Below are positions 1-5,445 of a stretch of DNA of 6,416 nt, piece after piece (within the stretch, counting starts at the first letter, position 1; every line of letters begins with the position of its first letter). The notes under the pieces are model-generated. The model did not search any database. It was given only the letters and a program-made list of their open reading frames with translations, and was not told the origin of the DNA. This DNA is from Vulcanimicrobiota bacterium. Its GTDB lineage: Bacteria > Vulcanimicrobiota > Vulcanimicrobiia > Vulcanimicrobiales > Vulcanimicrobiaceae. A program made the position numbers and the translations under genes. The DNA lies in NCBI GenBank assembly GCA_019233165.1, contig JAFAMS010000259.1:1-6416 (forward strand), written 5' to 3'.

Positions 1-1199
1 TCGAAGCCGTCTTTGCGGCACCGGGGAACGCCGGAACCGCGAGCCGCGGCGACAATTGGAACATCGCGGCGACCGACGGCAAAGCGCTGGCGGAACACGC
101 AAAGAAAGCGCGGATCGATCTCGTCGTGCTCGGTCCCGAGACTGCGATTGCGGCGGGCGTCGGCGATCGACTTCGCGAGGCCGGGATCCCGGTCTTCGGG
201 CCAAATCGCTCGAGCGGTCGTCTCGAGTCGAGTAAGATCTTCGCAAAGCGCTTTCTCGAGCGACACCGGATCCCGACTGCGACGGCGCAGGTCGCACACT
301 CGCTCCCGCAGGCGCTGGGGATCCTCGGCGATTGGCCGCATTTCGGCGTCGCGATCAAAGCCGACGGGCTCGCTGCCGGAAAAGGCGTCGTCGTCACGCC
401 CGACCTCAAGACCGCCGGTGCGATCGTCGCGGATTGGTACGCGAACAGCGTCCCGGGCGGCGGAAGCGACGTTCTCTTCGAGGAGGTCCTCGAAGGCCGC
501 GAGCTTTCGGTGTTTGCGATCTGCGACGGACGCGCGATGCTTCCGCTCGCCGCGGCCTGCGACTACAAACGCGCCGGCGAAGGCGATACGGGCCCGAACA
601 CGGGCGGGATGGGCGCCTACTCGCCGCCGGCGGGTTTCCCGGGTGACTATCTCGACGTCGTCCGCGAGAAGGTGATCGCGCCGACGTTGCGCGGCCTGCT
701 TGCCGAGGGCGAAGAATACGTCGGCGTTCTTTATTGCGGTTTGATGTGGACCGCGGACGGACCGAAGGTGCTCGAGTTCAACGCGCGTTTCGGCGACCCC
801 GAGACGCAAGCGTTGATGCCGCGCGTGCAAGGCGATTTTGCCCGGCTGCTGCAGAGCGCGGCGACCGGCGTCCTCGAGGCGGATACGGCGACGTTCGCGC
901 GCGACGCGTGCGTCTGCGTCACGCTCGTCAGCAAGGATTACCCCAGCGCCAGCACGCCCGTTTCCGGCTTGCCGCCGACCCTCGAGCTCCCGGAGGACGC
1001 GCTCGCTTTTTGGGGATCGTCGAAACGGACGAACGGACGGGTCGACGCGGCCGGCGGCCGCGTTCTTACGGTCGCCGGAACCGGGAAGCACCTCAATGAA
1101 GCCCGGGTCCTCGCCTATGAGGCGGTCGCACGCGTCGAGGCGCAGTTCGGCTACCAGGCTGGATTATCGTTCCGGCGTGACATAGCGCGCACCCCATAG
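1..1199 (+). CDS. purD: Phosphoribosylamine--glycine ligase (GAR synthetase), 5' end outside window
   Basis: Cytoplasmic ATP-grasp enzyme of de novo purine synthesis; it joins glycine to 5-phosphoribosylamine with ATP, making glycinamide ribonucleotide. The frame is open from base 3, giving 398 visible residues. Family members are about 420-430 residues, so roughly 25-30 N-terminal residues (the first nucleotide-binding strand) lie outside. Visible motifs, counting from base 3: PGNAGTAS at 7-14, GPETAIAAG at 44-52, the ATP-grasp lysine and glycine loop IKADGLAAGKGVVV at 118-131, FEEVLEGRELSVFAICDG at 159-176, DYKRAGEGDTGPNTGGMGAY at about 187-206, and the metal/ATP-binding EFNARFGDPETQ at 258-269. 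The GTG at 126 is an internal valine, not a start, because the PGNAGTA motif lies upstream of it. The canonical GPExPL proline is Ala here, a mild change. The gene looks intact. A STAS gene follows 45 bp later on the same strand. Confidence 0.97.
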   Translation, partial: EAVFAAPGNAGTASRGDNWNIAATDGKALAEHAKKARIDLVVLGPETAIAAGVGDRLREAGIPVFGPNRSSGRLESSKIFAKRFLERHRIPTATAQVAHSLPQALGILGDWPHFGVAIKADGLAAGKGVVVTPDLKTAGAIVADWYANSVPGGGSDVLFEEVLEGRELSVFAICDGRAMLPLAAACDYKRAGEGDTGPNTGGMGAYSPPAGFPGDYLDVVREKVIAPTLRGLLAEGEEYVGVLYCGLMWTADGPKVLEFNARFGDPETQALMPRVQGDFARLLQSAATGVLEADTATFARDACVCVTLVSKDYPSASTPVSGLPPTLELPEDALAFWGSSKRTNGRVDAAGGRVLTVAGTGKHLNEARVLAYEAVARVEAQFGYQAGLSFRRDIARTP

Positions 1200-1232
1200 G
1201 GACGCCGTTTCGGCGGCGCCCCTGGCGGGGAA

Positions 1233-1248
1233 GCATCCGTTTGGATGC
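1233..1248 (+). promoter_or_regulatory. 6-bp inverted repeat covering the STAS start codon
   Basis: GCATCC (1233-1238), loop GTTT, GGATGC (1243-1248). The right arm contains the ATG at 1245-1247, and the left arm begins at the last base of the purine-rich GGGGAAG (1227-1233), the only Shine-Dalgarno-like stretch. In mRNA this hairpin would hide the start codon, so translation could depend on ribosomes or unfolding. The sequence is seen; the regulatory role is inferred. A 6-bp stem can occur by chance in GC-rich DNA. Confidence 0.3.
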
Positions 1249-1616
1249 AACGCGACACCGTAAGCCGTCTCCTGAATGTAAGCGTCGAGGTCTCCGACGG
1301 GATCCCGGTCGTCCGCGTCGTCGGCGAGCTCGACATCTCGACGGCGCCGCAGCTCGACGAAGCGCTCACCTCCGTGTGGCAAGGCGATCCGTTCTCGACG
1401 ATCGTCGTCATGAATCAATGCACGTACTGCGATTCGAGCGGGATGGGCATCTTGCTCAAGCACGCGCAACACGTCCCCAACCTCATCGTGGTCGCGCCCG
1501 CCGATTCGTTTCCTCGCAAGGTTTTCCACGTCGCGCGCGTCGAGGACCGTCTCGGCGTCGTCGAGACGCTCGGCGAAGCGTTTCGCAATGCCGAGCTCTT
1601 GCGAGGACAGCTTTAG
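1245..1616 (+). CDS. STAS-domain anti-sigma factor antagonist (SpoIIAA/RsbV-like)
   Basis: A 123-residue single-domain cytoplasmic protein, the usual length for the SpoIIAA/RsbV family. The first strand and turn VVRVVGELDISTAPQLDEAL (22-41) and the phosphorylation loop CDSSGMGILL (62-71) are clear; S64/S65 sit where SpoIIAA-type proteins carry the regulatory phosphoserine. In the family, the unphosphorylated antagonist binds an anti-sigma kinase and frees a sigma factor; the kinase phosphorylates this serine. No anti-sigma kinase, PP2C phosphatase or sigma factor is encoded in the window, so the partner is unknown. The ATG at 1245 follows GGGGAAG (1227-1233) by 11 nt, slightly long, and lies inside an inverted repeat. 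The stop overlaps the stop of the convergent minus-strand gene. It may be co-transcribed with purD, 45 bp upstream. The family call is firm; the regulatory target is not. Confidence 0.92.
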   Translation: MQRDTVSRLLNVSVEVSDGIPVVRVVGELDISTAPQLDEALTSVWQGDPFSTIVVMNQCTYCDSSGMGILLKHAQHVPNLIVVAPADSFPRKVFHVARVEDRLGVVETLGEAFRNAELLRGQL

Positions 1617-2224
1617 GACAGCGGCGCGATCAGGTGGTGGTGCGCGGTGAAGCCGATCTTCCCACGCTGCGCGCCATGGTCCGTTCCGTCGCTGTGATAG
1701 ACGAGCAAGATCGCATTCCGATTCGTTAGGCTTTCCGGCGTCGTTACGGTCAGCGAAGCCGAGCCGGCTGCATCGGCTTTGAACGAATTGCGCGTTCCCT
1801 CGCCGTCGAGGGGCGCGAACGTTACGCCGGACGATGAGAACGTGTTCTTGAACAAGCTGTAAACGCCGAAGACGATCAGGCGGCTAAAGTGCAGCGAGAT
1901 CTCGCGCTGCGCGAGCTTCGCCGTCCCTTCGGCCGCAAGCCACTTCGAGCTCGTGAAACCGAGCCCGACCGCGTCCGCCGTGTACAGCGCGACGTTCTCT
2001 TCGTCCAGGCGTAACGGTCGAAGCCCTGCGAGATGCTCGATGCTCTGAGGCCCGACCCCCGCTACCGCCGTGGCATCGGCGACGAAGACTTGCGGATCGA
2101 GCGCCGGGCTCGTGTGGGTTTCTTTCGAGAAGAAGGCGCCGTGTGTCTGAAAGGTCAGGCTCGCCGAAGCCTCGGCAAGAACGACCCCTGCCAGACCGGT
2201 GATGAACTCGCTGCGAGAAAGCAT
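1613..2224 (-). CDS. Exported protein of unknown function (203 aa)
   Basis: I do not recognise a family. The N-terminus MLSRSEFITGLAGVVLAEASA looks like an export signal: one basic residue, a hydrophobic core at about 8-17, and an ASA cleavage-like end near residue 21. SRSEFI resembles a Tat motif (SRRxFL) with the second Arg replaced, so Sec export is more likely than Tat. The mature part has no cysteine, has a hydrophobic strand near LIVFGVYSLF, and ends with alternating short strands (SASLTVTTPESLTNRNAILL) followed by VYHSDGTDHGAQRG and a histidine cluster (HHH near residue 196), suggestive of a beta-sandwich and perhaps metal binding. The stop (1613-1615) shares bases with the STAS stop. 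It lies 48 bp downstream of the zinc-ribbon gene on the same strand, so a two-gene unit is plausible. No good Shine-Dalgarno precedes the ATG. Coding status is well supported by length, signal peptide and codon use; function is open. Confidence 0.82.
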   Translation of the reverse strand: MLSRSEFITGLAGVVLAEASASLTFQTHGAFFSKETHTSPALDPQVFVADATAVAGVGPQSIEHLAGLRPLRLDEENVALYTADAVGLGFTSSKWLAAEGTAKLAQREISLHFSRLIVFGVYSLFKNTFSSSGVTFAPLDGEGTRNSFKADAAGSASLTVTTPESLTNRNAILLVYHSDGTDHGAQRGKIGFTAHHHLIAPLS

Positions 2225-2230
2225 CGATGC
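2221..2230. repeat. Perfect 10-bp palindrome over a start codon
   Basis: GCATCGATGC is perfectly self-complementary and contains the minus-strand ATG (2224-2222) of the 203-residue exported protein. It is too short for a stable RNA hairpin without a loop, so any function would be as a protein-binding site in DNA. It may be chance. Confidence 0.3.
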
Positions 2231-2272
2231 GGGTCGTTCACAGCGACGCCGCGCGTTCCTCGCAGAGCCGCG

Positions 2273-2473
2273 CTAGGCGGCCTTCCTCTCGCCGTCTTTG
2301 GCCGTAAAATCGTCGACGCGGCCGGTATGCGGGAGCGCCGGGTGCGAGCAGTGGGGACAGCCGCTGGGGACGCTCTGGGAGCGCCAGGACAGTTCGCAGC
2401 CGCTGCATCTCCACGCGTAGTGGAGCGCGCCGCGCGCGAGAATGAGGTCGGAGGCGAGGTAGGCGGACACCAT
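2273..2473 (-). CDS. Small zinc-ribbon protein (66 aa)
   Basis: A short cytoplasmic protein with one CxxC-x12-CxxC zinc ribbon: C23-S-G-C26 and C39-P-H-C42, with aromatic residues before the first pair (HYAWRC) and a conserved-looking W30. The segment before the ribbon (MVSAYLASDLILARGALHYA) looks like ordered protein. The tail after residue 50 is polar. I chose the ATG at 2473, with AGGG about 10 nt upstream. The frame is also open to a TTG at 2536, which would add 21 Arg/Gly-rich residues; this is less likely but not excluded. It lies 48 bp upstream of the exported-protein gene on the same strand. Such lone ribbons occur in nucleic-acid-binding and regulatory proteins, but the partner cannot be read here. 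The cysteine pattern supports a real gene; the function is unknown. Confidence 0.68.
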   Translation of the reverse strand: MVSAYLASDLILARGALHYAWRCSGCELSWRSQSVPSGCPHCSHPALPHTGRVDDFTAKDGERKAA

Positions 2474-2598
2474 CCGAGTCTGCCCTGCGCCGGGCCGAGT
2501 CACGCCTTGCGCCCGCACGCGCTCGCCGGTAAGCAAGCGTATCTCGCTTCGCTATGCAAGGCAAGCGCGGTCCGGTAACCCGTAAGGGCGGGGCCGTG

Positions 2599-2612
2599 TA
2601 GTATGGACCGAG
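2599..2612 (+). promoter_or_regulatory. Candidate -10 box for a leaderless Bax inhibitor transcript
   Basis: TAGTAT (2599-2604) fits TANNNT and lies 8 nt before the ATG at 2613. Transcription starting 7-8 nt downstream would begin at or next to the start codon. The bases between, GGACCGAG, hold no good Shine-Dalgarno. No convincing -35 was seen 17 nt upstream. The rest of the divergent gap (2474-2598) holds no gene; it has a 5-bp inverted repeat AAGCG-N5-CGCTT at 2535-2549. Confidence 0.4.
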
Positions 2613-3272
2613 ATGTTCATGCAGCAGCGTCCCACCTACGCGCAAGTCCCCGCCGTCTCGACGGCTTCGCTTCTCGGCACGGTCCTGGGGATCACGGGGA
2701 TCGCGTTCGTCGTCACCGCGATCGCCGCGTACGTTTTCCGCGGCGTATCCCCGACGGTCGGCCTGGTCGCGATGATCGCCGGCTTCCTCTTGCTCTTCGT
2801 GATGAGCGCGGTGCGCCGGAATCAGCAGACGGCGCTGTTGCTCTTCTACGCCTTCGCGTTCTTGTGGGGAATCGGGCTTGCGCCGACGATCAGCTACTAC
2901 GTCGCGCGCGTCGGCCCGCAAGTCGTCTTCGATGCGGCGGCGACGACGGGGCTCGGGATGATCGTCCTCGGGCTGGTCGCGTACACGTTCAGCTTCGATT
3001 GGCGGCGCCTCTCGTCGCTCGCGTTCGGCCTCTTGATTGCGCTCTTAATCGTCGGTCTGGTCTCGATCTTCTTTCACTTCCTCCAGCCCGGTGCGTACGC
3101 ATGGATGACGCTCGGCGTCTTCACGGTCTTGACGCTCGTCGACTTCGCGCGCATTCGCGCGGGCGGCGACGGCCTCACCGCCGTCGACCTCGCGATCTCG
3201 ATTTATCTGGACGCGATCAACATCTTCGTCGCGCTGCTCCAGCTGATCGGCATGCGGAGGAGCGACGACTAA
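2613..3272 (+). CDS. Bax inhibitor-1 / TMBIM (YccA-YetJ) family membrane protein
   Basis: A 219-residue integral membrane protein with seven hydrophobic segments (roughly 25-45, 50-66, 73-93, 100-125, 132-152, 160-178 and 192-213), matching the length and topology of bacterial BI-1 proteins. The most diagnostic part is the end: LTLVDFARIR near 173-182 and SIYLDAINIFVALLQLIG at 196-213. D177 and D200 fall where the B. subtilis YetJ structure has its two-aspartate pH sensor and calcium pore gate (family knowledge). The N-terminus is polar (MQQRPTYAQVP). The family acts as a pH-sensitive calcium leak or membrane-stress factor; some members interact with membrane proteases. The ATG at 2613 is preferred over 2619 because it fits the -10 spacing. 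purF starts 57 bp downstream on the same strand. The family call is firm; the physiological role here is not. Confidence 0.93.
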   Translation: MFMQQRPTYAQVPAVSTASLLGTVLGITGIAFVVTAIAAYVFRGVSPTVGLVAMIAGFLLLFVMSAVRRNQQTALLLFYAFAFLWGIGLAPTISYYVARVGPQVVFDAAATTGLGMIVLGLVAYTFSFDWRRLSSLAFGLLIALLIVGLVSIFFHFLQPGAYAWMTLGVFTVLTLVDFARIRAGGDGLTAVDLAISIYLDAINIFVALLQLIGMRRSDD

Positions 3273-3280
3273 CTAGCCGC

Positions 3281-3314
3281 CCCCGCGGCAACCGGGGACC
3301 CCCGCGCCGGGGTC
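3281..3314 (+). promoter_or_regulatory. Two tandem GC-rich inverted repeats in the purF leader
   Basis: First repeat: CCCCG (3281-3285), loop CGGCAAC, CGGGG (3293-3297). Second repeat: GACCCC (3297-3302), loop CGCGCC, GGGGTC (3309-3314). The first CCCCG could instead pair with CGGGG at 3308-3312, so the two folds are partly exclusive. Only TT follows, so this is not a classic intrinsic terminator. It ends two bases before the purF ribosome-binding site, so it could influence purF translation or separate it from the upstream gene. The role is inferred. Confidence 0.35.
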
Positions 3315-3316
3315 TT

Positions 3317-3321
3317 GAAGG
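3317..3321 (+). promoter_or_regulatory. purF ribosome-binding site
   Basis: GAAGG lies 8 nt before the ATG at 3330. This supports that ATG rather than the in-frame TTG at 3315, which would put five residues ahead of the catalytic Met-Cys end. Confidence 0.6.
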
Positions 3322-3329
3322 CTAGAAGC

Positions 3330-4697
3330 ATGTGCGGTGTCGTCGGTATCTACGCGCCCGGCCGGGACGTGGCGCGTCTCGCGTATTTCGCATTGTACGC
3401 CCTCCAGCATCGTGGCCAGGAGTCGGCGGGGATCGCGGTATCCGACGGCCAGAAGATCGTCTCGCACGTCGAAATGGGGCTTCTCGGAGCGATCTTCGAC
3501 GAGGAGATCCTCAGCCGGCTGCGAGGCTACCTGGCGGTCGGCCATACCCGCTATTCGACGACCGGCAGCTCCGTCGTCGTCAACGCGCAGCCGCTGCTCG
3601 AACAGAGCACGATCGGCGAATTCGTTTTTGCGCACAACGGAAATCTCACGAACCACGAATCCCTGGCCGAGACGCTCTCACCCGACTTGGTCCTGGTCGC
3701 GACCAGCGACTCCGAGGTCTTCTCGAAGAAGATCGTCGACAGCGACGCCGCAACGATGGAAGATCGTCTCGCCGCCGTGATGCAGCAGGCCGAGGGCGCG
3801 TACTCGTGCGTCGTCGGCACCGAGCGCGAGCTTTACGGTTTTCGCGATCCATGGGGCGTGCGGCCGCTGTGCTTGGGACAATTCGAGGGTGGCGGCTACG
3901 TGATCGCGTCCGAATCGTGCGCGGTCGCGACTGTCGGCGCCAAGTATCTGCGCGAGATCGAACCCGGCGAGATCGTCCGGATCGACGAAGACGGGCTGCA
4001 TTCGCGCAAGATCGTGCGCGAAGAACCGCCGGCGCTCTGCATGTTCGAATACATTTACTTCGCGCGCCCGGATTCGAAGCTCAACGGGCGCTCGATCTAT
4101 ATGGCTCGCTACGAGATGGGGAAGCAGCTCGCCCGCGAGCACCCCGCCGATGCGGACGTCGTGATGGCGGTCCCGGATAGCGCGATCCCCGGTGGGATCG
4201 GATTCGCAACCGAATCGGGATTGCCGTACGTCGAGGGCTTGATCAAGAACCGGTACATCGGACGCACGTTCATCTCACCCGATCAGGCGATGCGCAGCCA
4301 AGGCGTCGCGCTCAAATTCAATCCTATCCTCGAGAATCTAGAGGGCCAGCGGGTCGTCGTCGTCGACGATTCGATCGTGCGCGGGACGACGACGCCGCGG
4401 ATCGTGCGCTTGCTGCGCGACGTCGGAGCGCGCGAAGTTCACGTTCGAGTGACCTCGCCGCCGATCGTGAACCCGTGCTACCTCGGCGTCGATATGGCGA
4501 CCCACGACGAGCTCATCGCAGCCAACCTTTCGATCGACGAGATTCGACGAAAGATCGGCGCCGATTCGCTCGGTTACCTCAGCTTAGAGGGGCTCGTGAA
4601 GTCGACGGGACGGCCGCAAAACGAATTTTGTCTCGGCTGCCTCAACGGCGCCTATCCTAGGATCCCGGCGCTGGCCGAACCGATCGCGGTCCGATAG
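3330..4697 (+). CDS. purF: Amidophosphoribosyltransferase (glutamine PRPP amidotransferase)
   Basis: First committed step of purine synthesis: PRPP plus glutamine gives 5-phosphoribosylamine, the substrate of PurD. 455 residues, normal length. The start MCGVVGIY puts Cys2 at the N-terminus after Met removal, as the Ntn-hydrolase nucleophile. Glutaminase motifs: ALQHRGQESAGI, GHTRYSTTG, FAHNGNLTN, GFRDPWGVRPL. Synthase half: CMFEYIYFARPDS, VPDSAIPGGIGFA, IKNRYIGRTFI, and the PRPP loop VVVVDDSIVRGTT at 342-354. Cys237, Cys383, Cys434 and Cys437 match the four ligands of the [4Fe-4S] cluster in the B. subtilis type; the first two fall at B. subtilis positions 236 and 382 in mature numbering. No propeptide precedes Cys2, unlike B. 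subtilis PurF. The last 41 bp overlap the convergent Spy-like gene. It may be co-transcribed with the Bax inhibitor gene, 57 bp upstream. The enzyme looks complete and active. Confidence 0.98.
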   Translation: MCGVVGIYAPGRDVARLAYFALYALQHRGQESAGIAVSDGQKIVSHVEMGLLGAIFDEEILSRLRGYLAVGHTRYSTTGSSVVVNAQPLLEQSTIGEFVFAHNGNLTNHESLAETLSPDLVLVATSDSEVFSKKIVDSDAATMEDRLAAVMQQAEGAYSCVVGTERELYGFRDPWGVRPLCLGQFEGGGYVIASESCAVATVGAKYLREIEPGEIVRIDEDGLHSRKIVREEPPALCMFEYIYFARPDSKLNGRSIYMARYEMGKQLAREHPADADVVMAVPDSAIPGGIGFATESGLPYVEGLIKNRYIGRTFISPDQAMRSQGVALKFNPILENLEGQRVVVVDDSIVRGTTTPRIVRLLRDVGAREVHVRVTSPPIVNPCYLGVDMATHDELIAANLSIDEIRRKIGADSLGYLSLEGLVKSTGRPQNEFCLGCLNGAYPRIPALAEPIAVR

Positions 4698-5118
4698 GGA
4701 TCGCCATCATCAGCAGCATGTGACCGAGGTCGGGCGCCGCGCGGCCGCCGCGCGCGCCGGCGTGCCCCTGCATCGACGCCTGCATCGCCGCTCGCGTCTC
4801 ATCGTGGATCTTCCCGATCGCATCCTTCTCTCCAGGTGAGAGCGCGGCGTTCAATTTTGCCGCAGCGCCGTCGACGTCGGGAGTCGGCGAGATCGCAAGC
4901 TGGCCCACGAGGTTTGCGAGCAACGTCCGATGTTCGGGCGTGAGCGCCGCGAGCACCTTGGCGCGCTCTTGCTGATGGAGCTGCATCATCTGCTGCCAAT
5001 CGGCGCCGGGGGGAGCCGCCATCGGCGGCGGTGGCGCCACGGGCGGTGCCGGCTGCGCGAGCGCTGCGACCGGGACGATTAACGCAGCGCCGAGCGCTGC
5101 GATGAAAAATCTGTTCAT
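4657..5118 (-). CDS. Secreted Pro-rich protein with LTPxx motifs (Spy/CpxP-like)
   Basis: 153 residues. MNRFFIAALGAALIVPVAALA is a clear Sec signal peptide with ALA cleavage near residue 21. A Pro/Ala-rich linker (22-37) follows, then a helical region with LTPEHR (59-64) and LSPGEKDAI (93-101), about 34 residues apart. Paired LTxxQ-type motifs in a small helical periplasmic protein are typical of Spy/CpxP chaperones and metal-resistance relatives. Here the glutamine is not kept, so this is resemblance rather than proof. The Met- and Gln-rich stretch WQQMMQLHQQ and later MLLMMA could bind metal or unfolded protein (inference). The last 13 residues are encoded opposite the 3' end of purF. The ATG at 5118 is fixed by the signal peptide; TANNNT six bases upstream and no Shine-Dalgarno suggest a leaderless mRNA. 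Last gene of the minus-strand group. Confidence 0.8.
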   Translation of the reverse strand: MNRFFIAALGAALIVPVAALAQPAPPVAPPPPMAAPPGADWQQMMQLHQQERAKVLAALTPEHRTLLANLVGQLAISPTPDVDGAAAKLNAALSPGEKDAIGKIHDETRAAMQASMQGHAGARGGRAAPDLGHMLLMMAIPIGPRSVRPAPGS

Positions 5119-5148
5119 GCCCGGACTGTAACCCGGCGCGCCTGGGAG
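5119..5148 (-). promoter_or_regulatory. Candidate promoter of the Spy-like gene
   Basis: Read on the minus strand: CTCCCAG (5148-5142), 11 nt, TACAGT (5130-5125), CCGGGC, then ATG. The -10-like box ends six bases from the start codon. The same layout and spacing precede the 47-residue gene. At 17 nt from the -10, a conventional -35 slot would hold GGATAC, not a standard hexamer. Confidence 0.45.
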
Positions 5149-5164
5149 TATCCTGGTAGCGTCC

Positions 5165-5287
5165 TTAGGGTTGCGTCGATGCGGGCGGATCGCTCGCGGG
5201 AAACGATTCGGCGACCTCTTCGTCGTACGGATCTAAGCCTTCATCGACGTCGAGGTCATCCGGCGGAGTCGTCGAGTTCTGGTCCAT
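5165..5287 (-). CDS. 40-aa acidic protein with ESFPASDPP motif
   Basis: A small gene below usual size cut-offs. The product begins MDQNSTTPPDDLDVDEG and ends EVAESFPASDPPASTQP. It has 12 Asp/Glu and no Lys, Arg or His, so it is strongly acidic and probably unstructured. The phrase E-S/T-F-P-A-S-D-P-P recurs in short unannotated proteins of many bacteria as I recall; no function is known to me. The ATG at 5287 is the only possible start, because an in-frame TAA lies 12 nt upstream (5299-5297). It sits at the centre of an 18-bp palindrome. A TAGGGT box (5304-5299) lies 11 nt before the ATG and overlaps the stop of the 47-residue gene, 14 bp upstream. No clear Shine-Dalgarno. The Spy-like gene begins 46 bp downstream. 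The motif makes a real gene likely. Confidence 0.72.
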   Translation of the reverse strand: MDQNSTTPPDDLDVDEGLDPYDEEVAESFPASDPPASTQP

Positions 5288-5295
5288 GGACCAGA
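5278..5295. repeat. Perfect 18-bp palindrome centred on a start codon
   Basis: TCTGGTCCATGGACCAGA is self-complementary over all 18 bases. The ATG of the 40-residue acidic protein lies at its centre (5287-5285 on the minus strand). It could be an operator for a dimeric regulator, or mark autoregulation of the small gene. Part of the palindrome is coding (MDQ), which limits how freely it can vary. Confidence 0.5.
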
Positions 5296-5301
5296 CTTAC
5301 C

Positions 5302-5445
5302 CTAGCGGCGCTGGACGCCTTTGAGCAGCGGCGAGATCCCGGCGATCGCTCGTGCGGCCACGACCGCCGGGATCGGAACGCCGGCGACGACGAGATCGAC
5401 CGAGTCGAGGACCATGTGGAACGTCCAGTCGATAAAGCGTCGCAT
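5302..5445 (-). CDS. 47-aa basic/hydrophobic small protein
   Basis: I recognise no family. The product runs from MRRFIDWTFHMVLDSVDLVV through AGVPIPAVVAARAIAGI to a basic tail (LLKGVQRR). Residues about 18-41 are hydrophobic, broken by Pro-Ile-Pro, with Arg at both ends, which would suit membrane association. Codon choice (ATC, GTC, GCC, TCG) matches the neighbouring genes. The ATG at 5445 is the first usable start after an in-frame TAA at 5505-5503. It is preceded by TATCCT six bases away, with no Shine-Dalgarno. It lies 76 bp after the acetyltransferase stop and 14 bp before the 40-residue gene, so the two small genes probably share a transcript. Their opposite charge (basic against acidic) would allow pairing, but that is speculation. 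Conservation in relatives would settle whether it is a gene. Confidence 0.55.
   Translation of the reverse strand: MRRFIDWTFHMVLDSVDLVVAGVPIPAVVAARAIAGISPLLKGVQRR

Noticed and set aside
13..675. 220-aa plus-strand ORF inside purD
   Set aside because: Arg/Ser-rich shadow frame; purD motifs occupy the other frame across the same bases.
1198..1223. Hairpin AGGG/CGCCG-TTT-CGGCG/CCCT after purD as an intrinsic terminator
   Set aside because: The 5-bp core stem is real but an internal loop breaks the outer stem and no T-run follows; the STAS start is only about 20 nt away.
2375..2381. CTGGGAG (CTCCCAG on minus) as a third copy of the shared promoter element
   Set aside because: It lies inside the zinc-ribbon coding sequence and no TANNNT box or start codon follows at the required distance.
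2033..2578. 181-aa plus-strand ORF opposite the exported-protein and zinc-ribbon genes
   Set aside because: Arg/Ala/Gly-rich with no domain; the minus strand has a signal peptide and a CxxC pair ribbon instead.
2238..2921. 227-aa minus-strand ORF antisense to the Bax inhibitor gene
   Set aside because: Extremely Arg/Asp-rich low-complexity composition typical of an antisense shadow of GC-rich coding DNA.
3315..3329. TTG start for purF five codons upstream
   Set aside because: It would place MKARS before the Met-Cys end; the nucleophile Cys must be N-terminal, and GAAGG is positioned for the ATG at 3330.
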